From a virus, in IMG/VR virus record IMGVR_UViG_3300018421_000199, positions 1 through 24,391 of that record: 24,391 nt of DNA; one strand, written 5' to 3'. This document shows positions 15,823-21,483 of this stretch, one piece after another. Under the pieces are notes generated by a model, which saw nothing but the letters and a program-made list of their open reading frames with translations, was not told where the DNA came from and searched no databases. Position 1 is the first letter of the stretch. Each line of letters opens with the position of its first letter. Made by a program: the position numbers and the translations under genes.

Positions 15823-16079
15823 TATTTAATCAAAGTTTGATACTTTTCAAGAAGTGTTGGTTTAGGGTCAGCAAGAGTCAGAATCTTATCTGACGAAATC
15901 ATGTACTTATTATCAGAAGTATACTCAATCAACCATGGGGAAAGTGTACAGTCTGACTGGTTCAATAAAAATGGTTCAGTCAGCCTACAATCAGGTTCGC
16001 CAAGTTCTGTAGTTACTTCCTCAATCTGACTGATCAGAATCTGATTGTTCGTCAGCAGAATCAATTTGATCGGGTTCAT
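15822..16079 (-). CDS. Sm-like protein, short paralogue (85 aa)
   Basis: This 85-aa protein aligns with the 118-aa and 97-aa Sm-like proteins in the window. The start IKLILLTNNQILISQI corresponds to their KIVVFKSGQEVIADI and KLFRIVTGEEVVAEL, a shared SPW matches their PW, and LLEKYQTLI matches the ends of the others. It belongs to a marine phage family for which, as I recall, one structure showed an Sm-fold pentamer; it may bind RNA or DNA. Its first 59 bases overlap the preceding Sm-like gene out of frame. Because the alignment begins at this Met, the overlap looks real. It couples to gp43 by TAATG. Confidence 0.82.
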   Translation of the reverse strand: MNPIKLILLTNNQILISQIEEVTTELGEPDCRLTEPFLLNQSDCTLSPWLIEYTSDNKYMISSDKILTLADPKPTLLEKYQTLIK

Positions 16080-16377
16080 TTAAAATTTGCTCCTCATACA
16101 TTTTTTTAAGTCCAGATGTTGGTTCCAGTGCAGTCACAAGAAAATCTGGAATAATAGGCACTACAGTATCAGCAGAGAACCTTGGCCAAGGGTTCAAAGA
16201 AATACTCATTTGCTCTTTCTCATCACCATCATCATTAGTAATTCGATACTTGCCATTCACATCAATGGTACAAGGTTTCTCCAAAACATAAGTAATCAAC
16301 TTACCCTCATCAAATCCTTCTTTAATGTCAGCAATAACTTCTTGACCAGATTTGAATACTACAATTTTTACAGACAT
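16021..16377 (-). CDS. Sm-like protein, polymerase operon (118 aa)
   Basis: A 118-aa member of the marine phage Sm-like family: KIVVFKSGQEVIADIKEGFD, then SISLNPWPRFSAD, then LKKMYEEQI. The last 20 or so residues are an acidic tail rich in D, S and Q, encoded by the same DNA as the start of the next gene. The ribosome site GGAGAG is 5 bases before ATG 16377, and a sigma-70-like promoter lies 22 bases upstream of the start, so this is the first gene of the polymerase unit. An RNA-binding or RNA-chaperone role is suggested by the fold only. Confidence 0.85.
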   Translation of the reverse strand: MSVKIVVFKSGQEVIADIKEGFDEGKLITYVLEKPCTIDVNGKYRITNDDGDEKEQMSISLNPWPRFSADTVVPIIPDFLVTALEPTSGLKKMYEEQILNEPDQIDSADEQSDSDQSD

Positions 16378-16398
16378 AACTCTCCAATGCTCACTACG

Positions 16399-16427
16399 AT
16401 TTTAGCACAAAAAAATCGGGGTGTCTA
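16399..16427 (-). promoter_or_regulatory. Sigma-70-like early promoter of the polymerase operon
   Basis: On the minus strand, -35 TAGACA (16427-16422), a 17-base spacer, and -10 TAAAAT (16404-16399) preceded by TGC, which is an extended -10. The start site would be near 16392, about 15 bases before ATG 16377. The -35 lies inside the terminator stem at 16417-16449. Confidence 0.72.
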
Positions 16428-16449
16428 TGGATTTTGCCATAGAACCCCG
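16409..16449 (-). terminator. Strong intrinsic terminator upstream of the polymerase operon
   Basis: On the minus strand, CGGGGTTCTATGG pairs with CCATAGACACCCCG, 13 base pairs with one bulged base and a CAAAAT loop, then A and seven T. It follows the 27-aa gene by 64 bases and would stop transcripts from hsp20. Confidence 0.93.
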
Positions 16450-16470
16450 TGCGACGACGATATTCAGTTT

Positions 16471-16478
16471 TATTTATG
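16471..16478 (-). promoter_or_regulatory. Possible late promoter CATAAATA, directly before a terminator
   Basis: The minus strand reads CATAAATA, fitting the NATAAATA form. The only thing between it and the terminator is about 20 bases, so it would make a very short RNA if active. Confidence 0.35.
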
Positions 16479-16513
16479 GGGTTGTTAGAAAGATTTCTGC
16501 TGTGGGTGGTCCA

Positions 16514-16597
16514 TTAGGGTAGTACACTGCCGAGGGCCCAACTACTAAAAAGAGTCATTGCGGTCCCAATAGTGAGAGTGGCGGCTGTTAGATTCAT
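16514..16597 (-). CDS. 27-aa single-pass membrane peptide
   Basis: A perfect ribosome site GGAGG lies 7 bases before ATG 16597, followed by 27 codons ending in TAA at 16514. The peptide is almost wholly a hydrophobic helix (ATLTIGTAMTLFSSWALGSV), long enough to cross a membrane once. Size and composition recall the small subunits of photosynthetic complexes, but it does not match PsbT, PetN, PetG or PsaJ as I remember them. It sits between hsp20 and the polymerase promoter, behind a compound inverted repeat. Function unknown. The strong ribosome site and membrane helix are the grounds for calling it a gene. Confidence 0.72.
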   Translation of the reverse strand: MNLTAATLTIGTAMTLFSSWALGSVLP

Positions 16598-16636
16598 AAG
16601 TCGTCCTCCATAAGTACATAACTATCTATACTATAC

Positions 16637-16664
16637 TGTATCACAGTGATACACTTCTGTATCA
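16637..16664. promoter_or_regulatory. Compound dyad operator with three half-sites
   Basis: The plus strand reads TGTATCAC A GTGATACA (16637-16653), a perfect 17-base dyad, then CTTC, then TGTATCA (16658-16664). The middle half-site therefore also pairs with the third (TGATACA-CTTC-TGTATCA). It is 40 bases upstream of the 27-aa gene and is expected to bind a dimeric helix-turn-helix regulator. An RNA hairpin is the alternative. Confidence 0.6.
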
Positions 16665-16688
16665 ACCGCAGCAAAAATTAGTCAGGAT

Positions 16689-17123
16689 TTACAAATAATC
16701 CTTTCTTTGGTGGTGCTCTGGGACAATTTTTCCCAAAACAATACTCAGTAACCCATCCTCAAAAGTAACTGATCTAACTTCCGTTTCATCACTGAGTGTC
16801 CAAGATCTGGTGAAAGATCTCTGAGCCACTCCTCGATGGACGTATTCTGTTCCAGTTTCTTTATCCTCTTTTTGTCCTTCAACAAAGAGTTTACCGTCTT
16901 GTGTGTAGACATTGACTTCTGCTTTTTTGAATCCTGCTAGTGCGAGTTCTAGTCTCGATTCTACGTTGCTGACCGTGACTAGATTGTATGGAGGATAGTT
17001 TGTCGTCGTTTCGTGCAATCTAAACAGACGATCAAAGTATTCGTCCATACCAATACTGTTTCTATTTATACGGTCCAACAGTTGATCCAAGTTGGCAGCA
17101 TTATACTTCATGAGGTTAGTCAT
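16689..17123 (-). CDS. hsp20: Small heat-shock protein, Hsp20/alpha-crystallin family
   Basis: An ATP-independent holdase chaperone of 144 aa. The alpha-crystallin domain spans about residues 40-130: NLVTVSNVESRLELALAGF, then VNVYTQDGKLFVEGQKED, then RSFTRSWTLSDETEVRS, and the conserved GLLSIVLGKIVPE near the C-terminus. The start is ATG 17123 because a perfect AAAGGAGA ribosome site lies just upstream; a longer in-frame start at 17177 lacks one. A TATAAATA late promoter at 17188-17181 gives a leader of about 50 bases. Hsp20 is a hallmark of T4-like cyanophages, where a role in virion assembly or heat tolerance has been suggested. Confidence 0.95.
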   Translation of the reverse strand: MTNLMKYNAANLDQLLDRINRNSIGMDEYFDRLFRLHETTTNYPPYNLVTVSNVESRLELALAGFKKAEVNVYTQDGKLFVEGQKEDKETGTEYVHRGVAQRSFTRSWTLSDETEVRSVTFEDGLLSIVLGKIVPEHHQRKDYL

Positions 17124-17180
17124 TTTACTTCTCCTTTTAAAGCGAGATTTGATTGTGTGGACCCCGAAGGCATCCATTAA

Positions 17181-17188
17181 TATTTATA
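17181..17188 (-). promoter_or_regulatory. T4-type late promoter TATAAATA for hsp20
   Basis: The minus strand reads TATAAATA, ten bases after a terminator U-tract and about 58 bases before ATG 17123. Confidence 0.83.
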
Positions 17189-17197
17189 GCACAATAC

Positions 17198-17231
17198 AAA
17201 AAAAGAGGCAAGGTAAAAACCGAACCTCTTT
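17198..17231 (-). terminator. Intrinsic terminator after regA
   Basis: On the minus strand, AAAGAGG pairs with CCTCTTT (7 bp), with an inner GGT/ACC pairing, then a run of seven T. It ends the clamp-loader/regA unit. Confidence 0.88.
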
Positions 17232-17285
17232 ATGGGTTGTTCCGATTGTAGAGTGTGCCGCACGAAAAGCACGGAACTATTTATG
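17202..17285 (-). ncRNA. Candidate small structured RNA between regA and hsp20
   Basis: On the minus strand, a CATAAATA box (17285-17278, overlapping the regA stop) is followed by GTTCCG paired with CGGAAC 27 bases later, with inner GTGC/GCAC pairing, and then by the terminator at 17231-17198. If the box is active, it would produce an RNA of about 75 bases with two hairpins. It could equally be a structured 3' end of the regA mRNA. It is not a tRNA: no T-loop or anticodon arm. Confidence 0.4.
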
Positions 17286-17721
17286 CTTCCTCTTGGGGTT
17301 TTGACTTCTTACCGATGTTATACTTTTGCTCAAGAATCCACTCACCCTTTTCTTTGTAAGGAAGAACCTTGATTTGATTCAAAGGAGCAATGTCGCCAAT
17401 AAGGTCTGGTTTTACAACATCAACCAGTCCCCAATCAAACAAGAGTTTGACGATACGGTTGCGTCTTTGAACATCGTTTACTGTAAGATTTGCTCTCTTA
17501 CCATCAAGAGCAAAAAGTTCTTTGAAATGAGTGATGTAGTATCTACCCTGCTTATGAAGGATGTGAGCACTTTGATAGAGTTTCTTTTCCTTTCTCGATG
17601 CAACTCCTATGCGAGTCAAAGTCTCTCTTACTTTCAGAAAATCATCAGGTTCGCCAAGTGTAACCTCAACCATCATTTCTGGTGCCCACTGCACCTGTGC
17701 TTCAACAATTTGATTTGCCAT
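17281..17721 (-). CDS. regA: RegA translational repressor
   Basis: RegA binds start regions of early mRNAs, including those for the clamp and clamp loader in T4, and blocks their translation. The 146-aa protein matches T4 RegA along its length: MVEVTLGEPDDFLKVRETLT, LYQSAHILHKQGRYYITHFK, and RRNRIVKLLFDWGLVDVV. It is about 24 residues longer than T4 RegA, including an N-terminal extension. I take ATG 17721, preceded by an AAGG ribosome site; a longer TTG start is less likely. It overlaps gp62 by 20 bases, so it is probably coupled to it. A terminator follows. Confidence 0.95.
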   Translation of the reverse strand: MANQIVEAQVQWAPEMMVEVTLGEPDDFLKVRETLTRIGVASRKEKKLYQSAHILHKQGRYYITHFKELFALDGKRANLTVNDVQRRNRIVKLLFDWGLVDVVKPDLIGDIAPLNQIKVLPYKEKGEWILEQKYNIGKKSKPQEEA

Positions 17722-18094
17722 TCTGTCCACCTTTTTCAAGTCGCTGTTTAATAAAATTAAGTTGTGTATTATTTAGGATTTTCAAAGCTTGAGTTGCTTT
17801 CTCATTGCCATAACCATAGTATTGTTTCACAATCTCAATGTCCTTAACCTTATCTTTGCGAATCCAAGGAGAGAACCTTTTCTTTTTCCTGATGCTATTT
17901 AGATAGAAAGCATACTGCATGTCTTTGGAGAGATGAGGTTGCATGTTCATCTCATTCGCATAAAGAATACAATCGACATGACCAGACATACAGCGATTGA
18001 TGATGTAAGGTGGATAATCTTTTTTGTTTGATGGGTCTTCCATCAAGTTTTCTTTGGTATGATTAATTGAATTCAACCAGTCCTTCAGTTCCAT
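17702..18094 (-). CDS. 62: Clamp loader small subunit, gp62-like
   Basis: The 130-aa protein joins four gp44 subunits to load the gp45 clamp. Recognisable segments are KKDYPPYIINRCMSGHVDC, YANEMNMQPHLSKDMQYAFY and the basic stretch RKKKRFSPWIRK. It is shorter than T4 gp62 (187 aa), as usual in cyanophages. Its position between gp44 and regA agrees with the T4 order 45-44-62-regA-43. Its start overlaps the stop of the 47-aa gene by one base (TAATG). A strong hairpin within that gene may affect its translation. Confidence 0.9.
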   Translation of the reverse strand: MELKDWLNSINHTKENLMEDPSNKKDYPPYIINRCMSGHVDCILYANEMNMQPHLSKDMQYAFYLNSIRKKKRFSPWIRKDKVKDIEIVKQYYGYGNEKATQALKILNNTQLNFIKQRLEKGGQNGKSNC

Positions 18095-18237
18095 TATTTA
18101 AATACAGCAGTAACACCAACAACTTTTGCACCAGGATTTCGTGCAAGAGCAACTTCTCTTGCATCCTGGTAATCTCTTGCAATCACACTTTCAGTAAAGA
18201 CTTGACCTGCCTTATACAATTTCACTTCGCATTTCAT
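18094..18237 (-). CDS. Small conserved-type protein (47 aa) between dam and gp62
   Basis: ATG 18237 opens a 47-codon frame: CEVKLYKAGQVFTESVIARD, then YQDAREVALARNPGAKVVG, ending in TAA 18094. It has a strand-strand-helix-strand pattern and, from memory, resembles a very small cyanophage protein with a YQDAR helix; I cannot name a function. It overlaps the end of dam by 26 bases out of frame and gp62 by one base, which fits a coupled gene and leaves no gap. Its middle encodes a 14-bp RNA hairpin (18131-18169). Confidence 0.8.
   Translation of the reverse strand: MKCEVKLYKAGQVFTESVIARDYQDAREVALARNPGAKVVGVTAVFK
18131..18169 (-). promoter_or_regulatory. Strong RNA hairpin in the 47-aa gene, upstream of gp62
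   Basis: On the minus strand CCAGGATGCAAGAG pairs with CTCTTGC and ATCCTGG (7 + 7 bp) around a 6-base loop, with a 5-base bulge ACGAA on one side. No U-tract follows, so it is not a terminator. It could control translation of gp62 or mRNA decay. Confidence 0.45.
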
Positions 18238-19063
18238 AATTAAACAATAGCAATTCTTTTCTTTCTTTCTGGTCTCTCATGTATTCACCAACAGACCTCA
18301 TGGTATAAGTAAGGTCAAACTCAGCAGCATTCCAATCAGTAAATCTTTCTTTGATTAGTTGCGACGAATTGTAAGAAATAAGTTGATGACCGATAAAACG
18401 ATCACAATCCCCAGCAAAGGTGTCGTGGTCAAATCCTTTGTGCATAGATCCCCTTCGACCATAAAGATTACTTCCGATCTCGTAGGGGGGATCAAGGTAG
18501 GTAAAGGTGTCCTTGTCGTCAGTAAGGAGTTGTTCATACGTCAGATTGGTTATTTTCCAGTCGGAAACAATCTTGGAGTAACCGGGCAGTTTTTCAATTC
18601 CACGCAGAGTAAAATTATTTGATGACGCCTGCGCTGAGAAAGACGAACTCTCAGTGAGTCCACTGAACGAGCACTTATTAACGACATAGAAATGAACAGC
18701 GCGATCAATAGCAGATAAAGTCTGATCATTGACCTTCTCCTTTGACTGTAAGAACAATTCTTTCGCCAATTCTGGAGTATTATTTGATGTCTTTAGATCA
18801 ACCAGAGTATCTTTGAGTATATCCCCTCTATCTTGCAACTGTTGCCAAAAATTTACAAGTGGTTGATAAAGATCATTTACCCAAATATTTAGGTGTGGAT
18901 ACTTCTTTGCGACATGAATTGCAACACTTCCACCACCAAGAAATGGTTCTCGGTATTCCTTATAGTCCCTAAGGTCTGGAAAGTATGGATCCATTTTGGC
19001 GACTGCTCTGCTCTTACCGCCCGGATATCTTAAACAAGTTTTATAAGACTTCAGAGATTTCAT
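18212..19063 (-). CDS. dam: DNA adenine N6-methyltransferase, Dam-type
   Basis: The 283-aa enzyme transfers a methyl group from S-adenosylmethionine to adenine N6. Motif I lies in CLRYPGGKSRAV near the N-terminus and the SAM-pocket glycine-rich segment in EPFLGGGSVA (39-48). Catalytic motif IV is DPPY at 191-194 within TYLDPPYEIGSNLYGRR. It belongs to the D12 (alpha) class, like T4 Dam, which recognises GATC; specificity here is inferred. I take ATG 19063; a GTG six bases earlier is possible. It sits between gp44 and gp62, splitting the T4 clamp-loader pair, with no matching restriction gene nearby. It may protect phage DNA from host nucleases. Confidence 0.93.
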   Translation of the reverse strand: MKSLKSYKTCLRYPGGKSRAVAKMDPYFPDLRDYKEYREPFLGGGSVAIHVAKKYPHLNIWVNDLYQPLVNFWQQLQDRGDILKDTLVDLKTSNNTPELAKELFLQSKEKVNDQTLSAIDRAVHFYVVNKCSFSGLTESSSFSAQASSNNFTLRGIEKLPGYSKIVSDWKITNLTYEQLLTDDKDTFTYLDPPYEIGSNLYGRRGSMHKGFDHDTFAGDCDRFIGHQLISYNSSQLIKERFTDWNAAEFDLTYTMRSVGEYMRDQKERKELLLFNYEMRSEIV

Positions 19064-19065
19064 AA

Positions 19066-19359
19066 TCACACAATAAGTTTCTTTTCGTCTGGAGTAATCA
19101 ACTTACTTCCATAAACTTCATTATACTTCTTGGTAATACCAGAATCAACTTCAGCAATGTATACAATGTGATTGCGAGACACTGTAATCTCAGGATTACT
19201 TCTATCAATCACAGTTGCCCAAGGAGCAAATCCAACAGAACCATTAGCAGTTGGAAGTACAACCAGACCATTCTGTACGGTCACAGTTGTTTCATCTTCA
19301 GTGAGAAGTTCTGCTACAACTTCTTCACCAGTTACGATACGAAATAGTTTTACGTTCAT
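19066..19359 (-). CDS. Sm-like protein next to clamp loader (97 aa)
   Basis: Third member of the Sm-like group in the window: VKLFRIVTGEEVVAELLTED, then VGFAPWATVIDRSNPEITVS, then ITKKYNEVY. The positions of T-G-E-E/V-V-A, P-W and the C-terminal KKY agree with the 118-aa and 85-aa proteins. Predicted mostly beta, as the fold requires. It overlaps gp44 by four bases (ATGA) and sits directly before dam. A nucleic-acid-binding role is likely from fold only. Confidence 0.85.
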   Translation of the reverse strand: MNVKLFRIVTGEEVVAELLTEDETTVTVQNGLVVLPTANGSVGFAPWATVIDRSNPEITVSRNHIVYIAEVDSGITKKYNEVYGSKLITPDEKKLIV

Positions 19360-20303
19360 TTAAAGTTACACTCACACATTAGTTCGGTCAACGCCGCCAG
19401 AAGATTAATTTCTTGATCTGCGACGAACGCAATCTGATACTGATACTTAGCAATAATAAGCACAGCAGCAGGAATGCTATTGTTTTCAAGGGATGTAAGA
19501 AGAGCATCGTAAATACGACGCAAAAGTACGTCAGAGTCATTATCCAGATTACTAACAACCCACTTTCGGACTTCAGTAAAGTTTTTAGTTTTGAGATGCT
19601 TGATAAGTTCATTTACAGAAACGTCAGAAAAAGTTGCAAGAATACCACTATCAATCTTTCCACCAACAGAATAACGTTGGCACTCATTTAGAACACGTCT
19701 CCAATCAGGGAAGTGCTTATTGATGAGTTCAATAATTACTTTATCTTCGTATTCAATGTTCCTTTCTTGTAGGATTTTTTGAAGGCGTTGATAAAAACCT
19801 GCAGCAAGTTTTGCTTTTTCTTTTCCTTTGATGTTGAAGTCAACGACTGCACATCTGGAGTGGAGGGGTTCAATGATTTTGTTTTTGTAGTTGCAGGTGA
19901 AGATGAATCTACAGTTGTTATAAAACGTCTCAATATTAGCCCGTAAGAGGAGTTGTACATCGTTCCCTGTGTTATCTGCTTCATCAATGATGATAACTTT
20001 GTGTTTTCCATTGCCTTGAAGTGAGACGGTCGATGCAAAATTCTTTGCTTGGTTCCGTACCGTGTCCAGAAACCGTCCCTCGTCAGATCCGTTGATGACA
20101 TAACAATCAACTCCCAGTTCGTTACAAAGTGCCTTTGCTACTGTGGTCTTACCAATACCAGGAGGACCAGAAAGCAAAAGATTTGGAATCTCTCCTTTAT
20201 TTAGAAAGTCCTTAAATGTCTTCTTGATGTGATCAGGAAGAATGCAATCATCAATAGTCTTTGGGCGATAAGATTCCACCCAAAGAAAGTCAGTGTTGTT
20301 CAT
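19356..20303 (-). CDS. 44: Clamp loader large subunit, gp44-like AAA+ ATPase
   Basis: The 315-aa protein opens and closes the gp45 ring on DNA at the cost of ATP. Walker A is GPPGIGKT (46-53), Walker B VIIIDEAD (103-110), and the SRC arginine-finger motif is at 149-151 in PLHSRCAV. The N-terminal SYRPKTIDDCILP matches T4 gp44 (KYRPSTIDECILP), and the length equals T4's 319. It follows the 170-aa gene with a 6-base gap. T4 places gp45 directly before gp44; here three extra genes lie between them. Confidence 0.97.
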   Translation of the reverse strand: MNNTDFLWVESYRPKTIDDCILPDHIKKTFKDFLNKGEIPNLLLSGPPGIGKTTVAKALCNELGVDCYVINGSDEGRFLDTVRNQAKNFASTVSLQGNGKHKVIIIDEADNTGNDVQLLLRANIETFYNNCRFIFTCNYKNKIIEPLHSRCAVVDFNIKGKEKAKLAAGFYQRLQKILQERNIEYEDKVIIELINKHFPDWRRVLNECQRYSVGGKIDSGILATFSDVSVNELIKHLKTKNFTEVRKWVVSNLDNDSDVLLRRIYDALLTSLENNSIPAAVLIIAKYQYQIAFVADQEINLLAALTELMCECNFK

Positions 20304-20309
20304 AATAAA

Positions 20310-20822
20310 TCATACCCATTCAGGTTTGCGGTCGGGATAACGAAGATAATTATCTTTTACCCAAGGTTTGGATGCAATGTACATCTTATAAGCATCAAAA
20401 GTTGAGATGCTTGTATCAAGTTTATATTCGTCAGGCATTGCCCGTGCGAATGGTGTGACTTCATCCACCTTACCTTTTGGAAAAAGATAAAAAGCATCTA
20501 CAAGAGTCTTGTAGCAAGCATGTGTCTTATCATACCTTAAAGTGTATTCATCACACAAGTTGAGACCGTGCTTGATTAACCAGTAGGCATTATGAATAGA
20601 CTCTGCTGCCCACTTGGTACATGGATGGTTTCTGAATGCTCCCTTGTCTGTCTTGTAGGGCGTGTGGTCTGCCTTATAGAGTTTTCCATACCCATGCCCC
20701 CACTTGTCTGAAGCGACGATAGAGAGCATCTGACAGCACTCTAGAGGCATTTTGACGACGTGCTTATCTGGTAGACAGATAGCAGATTCAGCAGGCCAAG
20801 GAGAAGTCACAAAGATGTTCAT
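20310..20822 (-). CDS. Conserved phage hypothetical protein, possible pyrimidine-dimer glycosylase-like (170 aa)
   Basis: The protein opens MNIFVTSPWPAESAICLPDK and continues with HVVKMPLECCQMLS and later NHPCTKWAAESIHNAYWLIK. Conserved His, Cys and Trp positions are a pattern I know from a widespread family of phage and bacterial proteins of unknown function. Some members of that family have been compared with DNA-repair glycosylases, but no catalytic residue can be fixed here, so the repair role is only a suggestion. It overlaps the 151-aa gene by four bases (ATGA) and precedes gp44. Confidence 0.75.
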   Translation of the reverse strand: MNIFVTSPWPAESAICLPDKHVVKMPLECCQMLSIVASDKWGHGYGKLYKADHTPYKTDKGAFRNHPCTKWAAESIHNAYWLIKHGLNLCDEYTLRYDKTHACYKTLVDAFYLFPKGKVDEVTPFARAMPDEYKLDTSISTFDAYKMYIASKPWVKDNYLRYPDRKPEWV

Positions 20823-21274
20823 TTAAAGAACTGCATAAGATACGCTACACCCCAGTGTAGTTTATCAGCAGGGATGTCGTCAATGTTTTCTTTCAAAATC
20901 TTTGCACCATTCATAATTCGTTCAAGACCAACAGCAACAGCAGTTGCCTCAGAAATCCTCATAAACTCTGCAAAGTCCTCGTCACTTCCATTCTTCACGC
21001 CACTGATGTAATAGTTTCGTGCTTCACGGAGAAGTTCTTGTGTCTCAGGTTCAAATGTAATGGTCTCATCCTTCAGAGGAATCGCCAAATTTTTCATACA
21101 AGACATACTGAACTTCATTGCCTTGCGGGTTTCCTCAATAGGCAGTGCCCATTCTTCATTGTCTCGGAAGGCATGTTGGATTACACCATTGGTACATTCC
21201 ATCACACGAAGAACGGCAATCTTATCCTTCTCGGTGTCAGGTAGATTGCCGTAGATTTCTTTCCAATCTTTCAT
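20819..21274 (-). CDS. Helical hypothetical protein between gp45 and gp44 (151 aa)
   Basis: This soluble protein is almost entirely predicted helix (KIAVLRVMECTNGVIQHAFR, then EDFAEFMRISEATAVAVGLE). I do not recognise the family. It has no membrane segment and no obvious metal motif. It overlaps neighbours by four bases on each side, so it is part of the clamp/loader unit. Confidence 0.75.
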   Translation of the reverse strand: MKDWKEIYGNLPDTEKDKIAVLRVMECTNGVIQHAFRDNEEWALPIEETRKAMKFSMSCMKNLAIPLKDETITFEPETQELLREARNYYISGVKNGSDEDFAEFMRISEATAVAVGLERIMNGAKILKENIDDIPADKLHWGVAYLMQFFK

Positions 21275-21483
21275 GATAATAGTTTACTAAAGCTAATTGC
21301 TAAGAGAAATCCTAGCATGATTACAATGTCCCATGATTTTGTTTTCACAAAAAATGGAATTGAGATTGTGTCTGCAATCACGTTCATAATAACCCCAGCG
21401 GTCAAATTAACGTGCAATACAACAAAATAGGCAGCAATAACCATAATGCTGCCTATCACTCTCATTACAGTGAATGTTTTCAT
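21271..21483 (-). CDS. Small membrane protein (70 aa)
   Basis: Two or three hydrophobic segments are visible: VMRVIGSIMVIAAYFVVLHV near residues 6-25, a weaker middle one, and IVIMLGFLLAISFSKLLS at the C-terminus. No signal peptide cleavage motif. It overlaps gp45 at its start and the 151-aa gene at its end by four bases each. Function unknown; a membrane protein inside a replication operon might tether or serve as a lysis/exclusion factor. Confidence 0.77.
   Translation of the reverse strand: MKTFTVMRVIGSIMVIAAYFVVLHVNLTAGVIMNVIADTISIPFFVKTKSWDIVIMLGFLLAISFSKLLS

Noticed and set aside
17124-17177. Longer hsp20 start at 17177
   Set aside because: It has no ribosome site and would begin inside the expected late-promoter leader; ATG 17123 has a perfect AAAGGAGA.
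17202-17285. tRNA gene after regA
   Set aside because: Stem-loops are present, but there is no GTTC-type T-loop, no anticodon arm and no acceptor of 7 bp.
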